Source: JAJFUE01 sp039683515 (lineage in GTDB: Bacteria > Sumerlaeota > Sumerlaeia > MVZB01). From it: a DNA stretch of 38,994 bases. The stretch is from NCBI GenBank assembly GCA_039683515.1, contig JBDKRG010000024.1, forward strand, positions 1 through 38,994, in the 5' to 3' direction. Below, in pieces: positions 1-7,795 of the stretch (position 1 is its first letter; each line of letters opens with the position of its first letter). Below the pieces are notes generated by a model. It had not been told where the DNA came from and ran no database searches. It saw nothing but the letters and a program-made list of their open reading frames with translations. A program made the translations under genes and the position numbers.

Positions 1-125
1 GCGTGAATGGCCGGCGGGGGCGCCGGCCCCACATCGAAAACAGCTATTTAGTATTGAATAGCTTATCGCACTGTGGCGCCGGCGCCCTCGCCGGCGATTC
101 CTGTGGCCGGAAATCTTTTATCACT
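1..125. repeat. Nested palindromic element, copy 1 of a 125-bp dispersed repeat
   Basis: Seen directly: positions 6-33 and 72-99 are 28-nt inverted arms with 25 of 28 positions pairing. Inside them AGCTATT (42-48) and AATAGCT (57-63) form a second, perfect 7-bp stem. The same 125 bp recur at 35851-35975 with about 10 substitutions and no indels. In both places the element follows within about 30 bp of the stop codon of a minus-strand gene, in the same orientation. It could act as an mRNA-end hairpin or terminator, or be a small non-autonomous mobile element; no transposase is visible nearby. Confidence 0.85.
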
Positions 126-132
126 CGCTCTA

Positions 133-1278
133 TTACAGCAGTCCGGCGAGGCGGCCGTAGAGGGCGAGGGCGCGCTCGAGGTGCGCGTCGATCGAGAACA
201 ACGCGCGCGCGCGGCGCGGGCCGGCGGACGGATCGAATCCCGCGCCCGGCCCTTCGCGGGTGAGGACGGCGATGATTTTCGCGGCCAGGTCGGCGCTGTC
301 GCCCGGCGCGAACCGCAGGCCGGTGGCCGGTTGCTCGATGATCTCGGCCGGGCCGCCGGCGTCGGGGCCGACGACCGGGACGCCGGCCTCCAGCGCCTCG
401 ACGGCGACCATCGAAAACGACTCGGCCTCCGAGGGGATCACGACGGCATCGAGGGCGCGCATGAGGCGGCGCGCGTCGTGCCGGAATCCCAGGAACCGCA
501 CGGCCGGCCCGAGCCCCTCGGCCTGGACGCGCTTCTCGATCAGGGCCTTGTGCGCGGCCTCCTCCCCGCTGCCGAACATCGCGTCGCCGATGATCCACAC
601 GCGCGCGGCGGGGACGGCGCGGCGCACGGCGGGCATCGCGTCGAGCAGGTGCCGGTGGCCCTTGATCGGCTGGAAGCGGCCGATGACGCCGAGGATCGGG
701 TCGCGCGTCGGCTCGCCGAGCTCGATCCGGATCGCTTCGCGGCCGACGGGCTTGCCGCCGGCGTCGAACGGCAGGATGCCGAGGTAATTGGTCGAGACGC
801 GGCCCGGCCCGAGGACCGGCTCGGCCGCCCGCCGCGCGGACTCGGCGACGCACGCGGCGTGATCGGCCCAGCGCCGCGCGACCCAGCGCCGGATGGGGCT
901 GGCCAGCTCGAAGTCGCCGTGGCACGTCCACACGACCGGCAGCCCGAGCCGGCGCGCGACCGGCCCGGCGTAGACCAGCCCGAAATAATGGAAGACGTGA
1001 ACGAGGGCGGGCCCCACCTGGCGGACGATCTCTTCGATCCGGCGGGTCGGGCCGGGGCGCCACGCCGGGAGCAGTCCGCGCCGGAACCGCAGCGGGTATT
1101 CGACGATGTGGACGTCGATGTCGAGCCGGGCGAGCGCCTCGGTGACCGGACCCCGCGCGGGGGCGATGACGACCGGCTTGACCGTGCCGCGCGCCCGCGC
1201 CATGAACGAAATGAAACTGGTTTCGCCCCCGCCCAGGTCGACGTAATCGATCAGATATAGGATGGTCGGCGAAGCCAT
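133..1278 (-). CDS. GT-B fold glycosyltransferase (GT4-like)
   Basis: A 381-residue cytoplasmic glycosyltransferase that should move a sugar from a nucleotide-sugar donor to a lipid, glycan or protein acceptor. The N-terminal half carries the G-G-G-E loop near residue 17 (DLGGGETSF), typical of the acceptor-side Rossmann domain. The C-terminal half has IGRFQPIKGH, a common GT4 stretch for donor binding, and the E-x7-E signature in ESFSMVAVE, followed by a G-V-P-V-V strand and a G-G-P-A-E-I loop. Length is normal for GT4. It starts 6 bp after the stop of the membrane-anchored gene upstream, so the two are probably co-transcribed; GAGG lies just before the ATG. Donor and acceptor cannot be told from sequence. 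A dispersed palindromic repeat begins right after its stop codon. Confidence 0.85.
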   Translation of the reverse strand: MASPTILYLIDYVDLGGGETSFISFMARARGTVKPVVIAPARGPVTEALARLDIDVHIVEYPLRFRRGLLPAWRPGPTRRIEEIVRQVGPALVHVFHYFGLVYAGPVARRLGLPVVWTCHGDFELASPIRRWVARRWADHAACVAESARRAAEPVLGPGRVSTNYLGILPFDAGGKPVGREAIRIELGEPTRDPILGVIGRFQPIKGHRHLLDAMPAVRRAVPAARVWIIGDAMFGSGEEAAHKALIEKRVQAEGLGPAVRFLGFRHDARRLMRALDAVVIPSEAESFSMVAVEALEAGVPVVGPDAGGPAEIIEQPATGLRFAPGDSADLAAKIIAVLTREGPGAGFDPSAGPRRARALFSIDAHLERALALYGRLAGLL

Positions 1279-1284
1279 GGCGCC

Positions 1285-2658
1285 TCAGCGTTTGGTATGG
1301 ATCAGCGCGAACCGGTAAAGCGTCAGGCCGCGGTTTTCCTCAATCTGCCGGGCCGGCCAGCTGAAGCGGCCGTCGTTGAGGAACACGAACCGGATGCTGT
1401 GCCTGCCGGCGGCGATGCTCACGTCGGCCATCGCGATGGCCTCGCCGGCCGCCTCGCAATAGATGGGCGTGAACGGGCCCTCGTCGACCTGGATCAGCAG
1501 GATCGGGGCGACATCGAGGACGGGGGTCCCCCGGTACCCGATCGCGAGCTTGCCGGCGGGGGCCTTGGTTTCAATTTCGACCGCGCCGGCGACGTTGTCG
1601 GGCATCGTCGCGACGCCCGCCTCGATCGTGAACTTGTTGTTCTCGCTGAAATAGCCGAGGTCGTGGGGGGTGAGGCCCGAGAAATCCGAGACTTGCGCGG
1701 CGCCGCCGCGACCGTATGCGTCCATGAACGCCGCGACGCCCACCCGGGCTTCGGCCGGCTTCTCGGCCCAGACGTAATCCATCAGCGACGGCTCGCGGTC
1801 GATGAGCGCGGGGTCGCCGCCCCACTTCTGAACGAGCAGTTGCCGGGCCTGGTCGGTCTTGCCCGTCGCCAGGCACGCCTGGTGGAGCAGCCAATCGATC
1901 TGGCCGGCGACGGCGGGGTTGGCGGCCTCGCCGCGCGCCTTCCTGAGCTGCAGGATGAGCTGGTCCCACTGATTGGCGGCCGGCTGATCCAGCATCAGTT
2001 TCATGACCGCAATCGCGGTCGGCGGGAGGTTGCGCCGCAGGTCCTTGAACATGGCCGGGTTTTCGGGGAACGGGATCGGGTTCATGTCGGCGGGGGTGCG
2101 CAGGGTGTCGGCGCCGTGCGCGGCGAGGATCCTGGCCGACTGGAACGCGGTGAACCAGTCGCCGCACGCCGCGGCCGAAAGGGCGGCCATTTCCCACGGC
2201 ACGAACATCTCGAGCGGACGGCTGGAGACGTGGTATTCGAGGAGTGCCTTCCACGCGACGGCGCGCGCCTCGGGGGCGAGGCCGGCCTTGAGCAGCCGCG
2301 CGCAGAGCTGCTCGTAGACCCCCACGCGGTTGCGCAGGACGGGGCCTTCCCATAATTCATTGGTTTTTCGGCCGAACAGCCCGCCGGACCGGATGGGGCG
2401 GTCGCGCGCGACGACGGCCACCTCGGCGCGGGCGGCGGCGAGATCGCCGCGGTCGAGGGCCTCGATGGCGCGCTCGGCGGCGTAGCGCTCGAGGCCGCGC
2501 TGATGCCGGTCGATCCAGCCGCGGTAGACGGCCATGCCGGCCAGGATGGCCGCGACCATCGCGGCGACGAAAATGACGTAACCGACAATATGCCGCCGCG
2601 CCGCAAGCGGCGAAGCCGGCCGGGCGCCGGGACTGGTTGTGGGCGAATCGTCAGCCAT
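1285..2658 (-). CDS. Membrane-anchored protein with helical-repeat middle and CBM-like C-terminus
   Basis: I do not recognise a named family. The 457-residue product has a Ser/Pro-rich N-terminus, one strong transmembrane segment (about residues 22-43, HIVGYVIFVAAMVAAILAGM), then an Ala-rich helical region resembling tetratricopeptide repeats. The last 120 residues are beta-rich and end in GRHSIRFVFLNDGRF...NRGLTLYRF, reminiscent of calcium-dependent carbohydrate-binding modules of the CBM36/60 type (inference). The bulk would sit outside the cytoplasmic membrane. The start at MADDSPTT is chosen because the longer open frame runs into short-period repeat DNA; an ATG four codons upstream (2670) is equally possible. 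It lies between a secreted protease gene and a glycosyltransferase gene on the same strand. Confidence 0.65.
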   Translation of the reverse strand: MADDSPTTSPGARPASPLAARRHIVGYVIFVAAMVAAILAGMAVYRGWIDRHQRGLERYAAERAIEALDRGDLAAARAEVAVVARDRPIRSGGLFGRKTNELWEGPVLRNRVGVYEQLCARLLKAGLAPEARAVAWKALLEYHVSSRPLEMFVPWEMAALSAAACGDWFTAFQSARILAAHGADTLRTPADMNPIPFPENPAMFKDLRRNLPPTAIAVMKLMLDQPAANQWDQLILQLRKARGEAANPAVAGQIDWLLHQACLATGKTDQARQLLVQKWGGDPALIDREPSLMDYVWAEKPAEARVGVAAFMDAYGRGGAAQVSDFSGLTPHDLGYFSENNKFTIEAGVATMPDNVAGAVEIETKAPAGKLAIGYRGTPVLDVAPILLIQVDEGPFTPIYCEAAGEAIAMADVSIAAGRHSIRFVFLNDGRFSWPARQIEENRGLTLYRFALIHTKR

Positions 2659-2717
2659 GAAGCCCACCATAACCAAACCCCGCACCCAATGCCAGTGCCG
2701 AGATTGAGGCTGCAACG

Positions 2718-2766
2718 GGCACGGACTAGCACGGACCAGCACGGACGGACACGGACGGACACGGCC
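2718..2766. repeat. Short-period CACGGAC tandem repeat
   Basis: Degenerate tandem copies of CACGGAC/GGACACGGAC fill the stretch between the small ORF and the start of the membrane-anchored gene. Such low-complexity dispersed repeats extend open reading frames artificially, and they supply the implausible N-terminus of the longest frame here. No regulatory role is evident. Confidence 0.75.
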
Positions 2767-2887
2767 ACAGGCGCGGGCGACAGAGCATGACGGCGAGGAA
2801 AAATACAAACGCCATGGCCCGAATGGCGACCCGGCCGGGCCTGGCCTCGTGGCCGCGCATGGGGGATGCCGGTTCCAGGGGATCCAT
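2726..2887 (-). CDS. Possible small membrane peptide coupled to the protease gene
   Basis: A 53-codon frame whose ATG overlaps the protease stop codon as TGATG, a common arrangement for translational coupling. The predicted peptide contains one hydrophobic stretch (AMAFVFFLAVMLC, about residues 25-37). Its last third is encoded by the short-period CACGGAC repeat, which is unlike a conserved protein end. It may be a real short membrane peptide that has run into a repeat insertion, or simply a chance frame. No function can be assigned. Confidence 0.22.
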   Translation of the reverse strand: MDPLEPASPMRGHEARPGRVAIRAMAFVFFLAVMLCRPRLWPCPSVSVRAGPC

Positions 2888-5800
2888 CACGGCAGCTGGT
2901 CCGCGAGGCGGTAGTATTCGATCAGGTCGGCGACCGTGATCTTGCCGTCGCCGTTCAAGTCGGCCTTGGCGAGCCACGTCGAGCCCGGCGTCCATTTGCC
3001 GAGCAGGTAGTCGCGCAGCTCGGCGGCCGGGAACGGCAGCGCGGCCGCCACGACGATCGTCTTGCTCAGCGCCGTGCCGTAATAGGAACTGCCCTGGTAC
3101 GGCTGCCAGCGCGTGGCGTAACTGCCCGGCGTCGAGGGGGCGGTGACCTCGCACTCGTAGATCGCGGTGGCGGCCGGCGGGACCTGGGTCATCGACGACA
3201 GGCTCAGGAGTTTGCCCTTGGCGAAGGGGTCGGTCGAGCTGGTCGCGCCGACCTTGTGGCCGCTGGCCAGGGTCCACGTGTAGGCCGAGGAGTTCTTCAC
3301 ATGGATGCTCATTGTGAAGGACTTGCCGGCCTCGACGGTCGAGGGGGCTTCGATCTTCGTGACGCTGGCGCCCTGGCCGGCCATGAAGAAGCGCTGGACG
3401 GGGGGCAGCTCGGCGTCGTTGCCTTCGCTGTCGACGCCGACGTAGCGGACCTCGTAGCACGCGCCGGCGGTCAGGCCGCTCGTCTTCCAGTCCCACTGGG
3501 CGCGCAGGCACTGGAGGGTGACGTCCCACTTGTAGGCGATCAGCCCCGAGGACTGCCACGTCGAGGAGCCGAGCTTGCGGTATTCGAACCGGCAGCCCTT
3601 GCCCCACTGGTAGCTGTTGTAGCAGCGCGCCTCGAGCTTGAGCGGCGAGCCGGTGATGACGGTGCCGTCCTGCTGGACCGGGATGGCGCGCTCGAACTGC
3701 CAGTCGGCGGTCCACGGGAAGATGCGGATCTTCCACTCCTTCGAGGCCACGCCGCCGTAGGGGTCGGCCGCCGCGATGACGAGCCTGGTGTCGACCATGG
3801 CGGAGACCGTCCCCGGCGTGATGCGGACCTGCCGCTTGGCCTGGTCCCAGTAGAACGGGATCGAGCACTCGCGGACGGACAGGAAGACGGGGTCGCCGTC
3901 GGGGTCGCTGACGCTGTAATCGAACACGAGCTCGTTGCCGCCGCGGGTGACGACGAGCGAGCCGGGGTTGGTCGACTCGGGATAGGAGGGGGATGTCAGC
4001 ACGGGCGCGTGATTGGCGGCCGGCGCGACGTCGAGCGTCAGGTCGGCGCCCTGGCTGGAGAGGCCGTTGGCGTCGGCGAGGCCGGTGTTGGGGTCGCGAA
4101 CGGTGATTTCGGCCGTGTACTGCTTGCCCCGGGCGTCGTCGGGGACGTTCCAGTCGTAGACGAAACGGCCCGCGCCCTGGTCGCCCATCGCGGCCTTGTC
4201 GAGGACGATTTTGGCGGGCGAGACCTGCTCGACGGTGATGCGGGCGTCGAGACCGGCGCGGCCGGTCTTTTCGTAGGCGGTAAAGTTTATCCGCGAGGTC
4301 AGGTTCATCGGCTCGCCGGCGGCCAGGCGCGGTTGCGTCGTCATCGCGCCGATCGACGGCGCTTGCGGCGTAGCCACGATGACAAGCGTGACCGGGAAAT
4401 TGATCGACGGCGTGGCGGGGTTGTTCGTGGTCAGCTTGAGCGTGGCCGTGTGCGTCCCCAGCGCCAGCGCGGACGTGCGCCACGTGAGGATTTCCTCGAC
4501 GCCGGGCTCGATGCTCCACTGCCGGGTTTTGTTGTTGGCGTTCATCCAGGCGGGGGCCGAGGCCGGGTCCAGGCCGACGATCAACTCGCCGCGGCCGGTG
4601 TTGCGGACCGGCAGCGCGATCGTCAGCGGCAGGCCGGGGTTGGTCGCCACGGAGTATGACGAGGCGCCGAGCCTGGCCACGCCGATCGGGGAATAGCCGG
4701 CGAGGGAATACGTGCCGGCCTCGATGGCGGTGGTGCGGATGCCGTCACTGACAAGCAGTTTCAGCCGGAAGTTCGAGGACACCGGGTAATCGGCGCAATT
4801 GAACGTTGTCTGGTTGGCGCCCGAGGCGATGGCGAACCAGTTGGCGGCGGGCAGCCAGGTCGAGCCGCTGTCGGTGCTGTATTTGAGCCATGCATACAGC
4901 TTGTCCCCGTCGGCGTCGCTCGCATTGAACTTGAGCGTGACCGATCCGCTGAGCGAAGCGCCGCTCGATGGCTTGCTCGTCCAGGCGACGGCGGGCGCGT
5001 TGGCCGAGACTTTCAGCGTCTTGATGGCCGTGATCGGCTTGTCCGGCTGCGCGTAGGGCAGGTAGCCGAGCCGGACCTCCTTGAGGCTGTCGGACCACGG
5101 GGCCATGAAGCGCAGGGTGGTGATGTAGCCGTCGGGCTGCTGGGTTCCATTGGAAAGAACCATCCCCAGGCTGCGCCATGCCTTGCCGAGCGAGGCGCCG
5201 GTCGTGGAGATCGTCTCGACGCCGCCCATCATGTAGTTGTTGATGCCCGACACCGGCGACAGCTCGCCCTGCGGCATGTCGGGCTCGCCCCAGTCGGTGA
5301 AGATCGGGTCGTGGATGACCTCGTACTGGTAGTTGGAGTAGGCGTCGGGGTTGAGGCAGCGGATGGCGCCGGTGATGCTCATGACCTTCTGGGCGGAGGC
5401 GGCCAGCCGGTTGACCTTCTGGGCGGAGGCCGGCTTGGCGGCATAGCTCATCATCGCCTGATATTCGGCGATCGTCGGCCAGGGAGTGGACGCGTAGTCG
5501 TACATCAGCGCCGGGTTTTGGGGATAGGCGGGCAGCGTGTTCCAGTTCTCGATCCGCAGCTTGTTGGCCTCGTCGTAGCCATCGCCCGACGGCGGCGGCA
5601 CGCCATTGGTTCCGTAGTCGTCATTCAGGCCTTGCGTGTGCAGGAATTCGTGAAGCGAGTGGTACGGCAACGCCCGGCTCCAACTGGGGTCGATGAGCAC
5701 GACGCGCGGCTGGCTGCTGATCGACAGGCCGGAGGCTTTGCCCTTGAGGAAGGTATCGATCCCTCCCGGCGGGACGACGCCGATCACCAGGTCGAGCTTC

Positions 5801-7569
5801 GCCTGGGTGCGATATTTCTCGAGGTCGCTCATCATCGACGTGACGCGCGCGACGTCCTTGGCCCAGAACGGCGAGCTCGGCCGGAACCCCGGCCCCACGC
5901 TGAACGTGATCTCGCCGGGGAAGACCCGCTTGAACCACTCGATATGGGCGGGCAGGCTCGCCGACGGGAAGGTGACGCCTGTGTGCGCGACCGGGACATA
6001 CTCGAACCGTAGCGGCGTGTCGCGCTTGGCGTATTTGAACCAGTAATCGCGAACGGCGAAATACCCGTACGAGGCGAGCATCACGTTTTTGTCGACGACG
6101 TTCGCATCCTTGTCCTCGACCCAGGCCTGGATGTAATAATTGCCTGGCGCGATCGTTGCGGGCAGCGGCATGAACGCGCGGTTGCGCCCCCACGAGCGGT
6201 CGAAATCGGTAAGCGTGTCACCGCGGAAAATCTCGTCGCACTTGAAGTCGGAGCCGACCTGCGTATTCGAGGAATTGATCAGCTTCAGACTGACCAATCC
6301 GGCGTCGATCGACTTGTCGCGCTTGTCGTAGGTCGTGGCGAAATGATCGATCGAGATCGGCACGTTGATGTAGGCCTGACGGCCCGGAAAGATCGCCCCC
6401 GGATCGTCCACGATCTGCGTCAGCTTGCACGTGGCGATCCAGAGCTTCGGGATCATATGCGCCTCGACCGCGCGCGCGTCGCCGTCGGCGCGCACCTTGA
6501 TCGTGCATTTGCCGGCGGCGTCGGCGATGGCGTTGCTGGTGATGAACGTCAGGGGGCCGCCGCTGAGGACGGAGACCGCGGCGTCCTTGATCGGCTGGCC
6601 GTCGATGTCTTTGACGACGAAATTGAGATCCTTGACCCGCTCGGTCTTGTCGAGCAGGAATTTCTTGTTGGCGTAGGCGTAGTTGGGCGTGACGACCTGC
6701 AGGCGGATGTAGGGCGAGGGGGCGCGGCAGGCCGGCAGCTCGATCCCCGTCCCGCCGCCGCCGATCGTGGAGACCGCCTCGCCGGCCGAATCGGAATTGG
6801 CCCATGCCCCGGCAAGAACCGGCTGGGGCATTTTGTCGTAGGTCGCGGTCAGCGTGACGCGGACTTCGTTGCCGGCGGCCGGCCTGACGTAGGAGGGGGC
6901 ATCGACAAGTTCATGGGCGCGCTTGAGCGGGATGGTGAAGGCGAGGCTGGTCAGATTCTTGTCGGAGGTCAGGGCGTGAGCGTAAAGGATGTTCGCGAAT
7001 CCGGGATAACTCCGATTGACTTCCGGCAGGACCTCGGTTTTGCCGAAGGCGTCGCGGTGCTCGACCAGCGCCTGCAGGAAGCCGGTCTTGAGCCCCGGGG
7101 ACCAGACGGTCAGTTCGGGATAGTATTGCTTGGGCGTGCCGTACTCGCCGGCCGGATAGACCACCTTCATGGAGATCAGCGCCGTGTAGCCGTCGGTGGG
7201 GACGATGAATTCGGCCTCCTCGCCCGAGGCCGCGGTGTGGCTGGCGGCGCCCATGAAGAACGTGGCGGTGCCGGCGCGGCCGGCCGGGTATTCGGGGAAG
7301 GACGCCTTGACGAAGATCTGGCTGCCGGGGGCCGGGTAGACAAAGCGGTCGTTGCTGGTCTTGAAGAACGGGACGTCGGCGCTGGTGGTGAATGTGACCG
7401 TGACGTTCTTGCCCGAATCGGTGGCGGTCTGGGCGAGGGACGTGACGGGGACCAGCGTGGGGGTCTGGGCGGCGGCGGTCGCGGCCGCCAGGCAGGCCAG
7501 GGCCAGGACGATCCCGGCGCGGACGGGCGCGCGCAAATGACTGGGAATACGAGGGGTTCGGAATATCAT
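2887..7569 (-). CDS. Large secreted metzincin-like metalloprotease with dockerin-like C-terminus
   Basis: A 1560-residue exported protein. A signal peptide (residues 1-35, basic n-region, Ala-rich core, AAAQ end) is followed by about 550 residues of beta-rich modules. The zinc motif HEFLHTQGLND (residues 640-650) fits HExxHxxGxxD exactly, and a Met-turn candidate LMYDY lies at Met689, a spacing usual for metzincins with Asp as third ligand. After it come several Ig/cadherin-like domains (for example DPDGDP near residue 1210). The last 40 residues, with DLNGDGKITVADLIEYY, form one EF-hand-like dockerin repeat. A full dockerin has two, so it may be degenerate or only calcium binding. GGAGG sits 7 nt before the ATG. 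It probably degrades or processes extracellular protein or glycoprotein; the substrate is unknown. A 10-residue in-frame duplication is present near residues 713-729. Confidence 0.8.
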   Translation of the reverse strand: MIFRTPRIPSHLRAPVRAGIVLALACLAAATAAAQTPTLVPVTSLAQTATDSGKNVTVTFTTSADVPFFKTSNDRFVYPAPGSQIFVKASFPEYPAGRAGTATFFMGAASHTAASGEEAEFIVPTDGYTALISMKVVYPAGEYGTPKQYYPELTVWSPGLKTGFLQALVEHRDAFGKTEVLPEVNRSYPGFANILYAHALTSDKNLTSLAFTIPLKRAHELVDAPSYVRPAAGNEVRVTLTATYDKMPQPVLAGAWANSDSAGEAVSTIGGGGTGIELPACRAPSPYIRLQVVTPNYAYANKKFLLDKTERVKDLNFVVKDIDGQPIKDAAVSVLSGGPLTFITSNAIADAAGKCTIKVRADGDARAVEAHMIPKLWIATCKLTQIVDDPGAIFPGRQAYINVPISIDHFATTYDKRDKSIDAGLVSLKLINSSNTQVGSDFKCDEIFRGDTLTDFDRSWGRNRAFMPLPATIAPGNYYIQAWVEDKDANVVDKNVMLASYGYFAVRDYWFKYAKRDTPLRFEYVPVAHTGVTFPSASLPAHIEWFKRVFPGEITFSVGPGFRPSSPFWAKDVARVTSMMSDLEKYRTQAKLDLVIGVVPPGGIDTFLKGKASGLSISSQPRVVLIDPSWSRALPYHSLHEFLHTQGLNDDYGTNGVPPPSGDGYDEANKLRIENWNTLPAYPQNPALMYDYASTPWPTIAEYQAMMSYAAKPASAQKVNRLAASAQKVMSITGAIRCLNPDAYSNYQYEVIHDPIFTDWGEPDMPQGELSPVSGINNYMMGGVETISTTGASLGKAWRSLGMVLSNGTQQPDGYITTLRFMAPWSDSLKEVRLGYLPYAQPDKPITAIKTLKVSANAPAVAWTSKPSSGASLSGSVTLKFNASDADGDKLYAWLKYSTDSGSTWLPAANWFAIASGANQTTFNCADYPVSSNFRLKLLVSDGIRTTAIEAGTYSLAGYSPIGVARLGASSYSVATNPGLPLTIALPVRNTGRGELIVGLDPASAPAWMNANNKTRQWSIEPGVEEILTWRTSALALGTHTATLKLTTNNPATPSINFPVTLVIVATPQAPSIGAMTTQPRLAAGEPMNLTSRINFTAYEKTGRAGLDARITVEQVSPAKIVLDKAAMGDQGAGRFVYDWNVPDDARGKQYTAEITVRDPNTGLADANGLSSQGADLTLDVAPAANHAPVLTSPSYPESTNPGSLVVTRGGNELVFDYSVSDPDGDPVFLSVRECSIPFYWDQAKRQVRITPGTVSAMVDTRLVIAAADPYGGVASKEWKIRIFPWTADWQFERAIPVQQDGTVITGSPLKLEARCYNSYQWGKGCRFEYRKLGSSTWQSSGLIAYKWDVTLQCLRAQWDWKTSGLTAGACYEVRYVGVDSEGNDAELPPVQRFFMAGQGASVTKIEAPSTVEAGKSFTMSIHVKNSSAYTWTLASGHKVGATSSTDPFAKGKLLSLSSMTQVPPAATAIYECEVTAPSTPGSYATRWQPYQGSSYYGTALSKTIVVAAALPFPAAELRDYLLGKWTPGSTWLAKADLNGDGKITVADLIEYYRLADQLP
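5382..5430. repeat. In-frame 30-bp-period direct repeat inside the protease gene
   Basis: The 19-bp string beginning TGACCTTCTGGG occurs at 5382-5400 and again at 5412-5430, exactly 30 bp apart. The protein therefore reads SAQKV twice, ten residues apart. It lies just downstream of the protease catalytic region and keeps the frame. Confidence 0.85.
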
Positions 7570-7795
7570 CGAGCGACCTCCGCAAAATCATCGGCATGCC
7601 TGGCGCGGACGGGCTCAAGGATACCCGGGAAGGGGTTGCGGGGTCCAGCAAATCAGGGCCGTGTCGCCGGCCGTCGAGGATGGATTTTTTATTATCCCTC
7701 GCGCCGATTTGTGCCGATACGTGTATCGAATCGGAGACACGCCGGCTTGCGCGTGCCGGGTGCCGAGCCATTTCACGGGTATGGTGCAGTCCAGC
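7570..7795. promoter_or_regulatory. Divergent control region with a perfect palindrome
   Basis: This gene-free stretch separates the protease (-) and Hsp70-kinase (+) genes, so it must hold promoters for both. Seen directly: a palindrome CGATAC-GT-GTATCG at 7715-7728 and an AT-rich block (ATTTTTTATTAT, about 7684-7695) within a GC-rich surround. On the minus strand the AT block reads GATAAT, a fair -10 element, but I find no convincing -35 partner. The palindrome could be an operator; no regulator binding this motif is identified. Confidence 0.45.

Noticed and set aside
73..1260. Open frame on the plus strand opposite the glycosyltransferase gene
   Set aside because: No recognisable motif, and it begins in repeat DNA. 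The minus-strand frame has the GT4 signatures.
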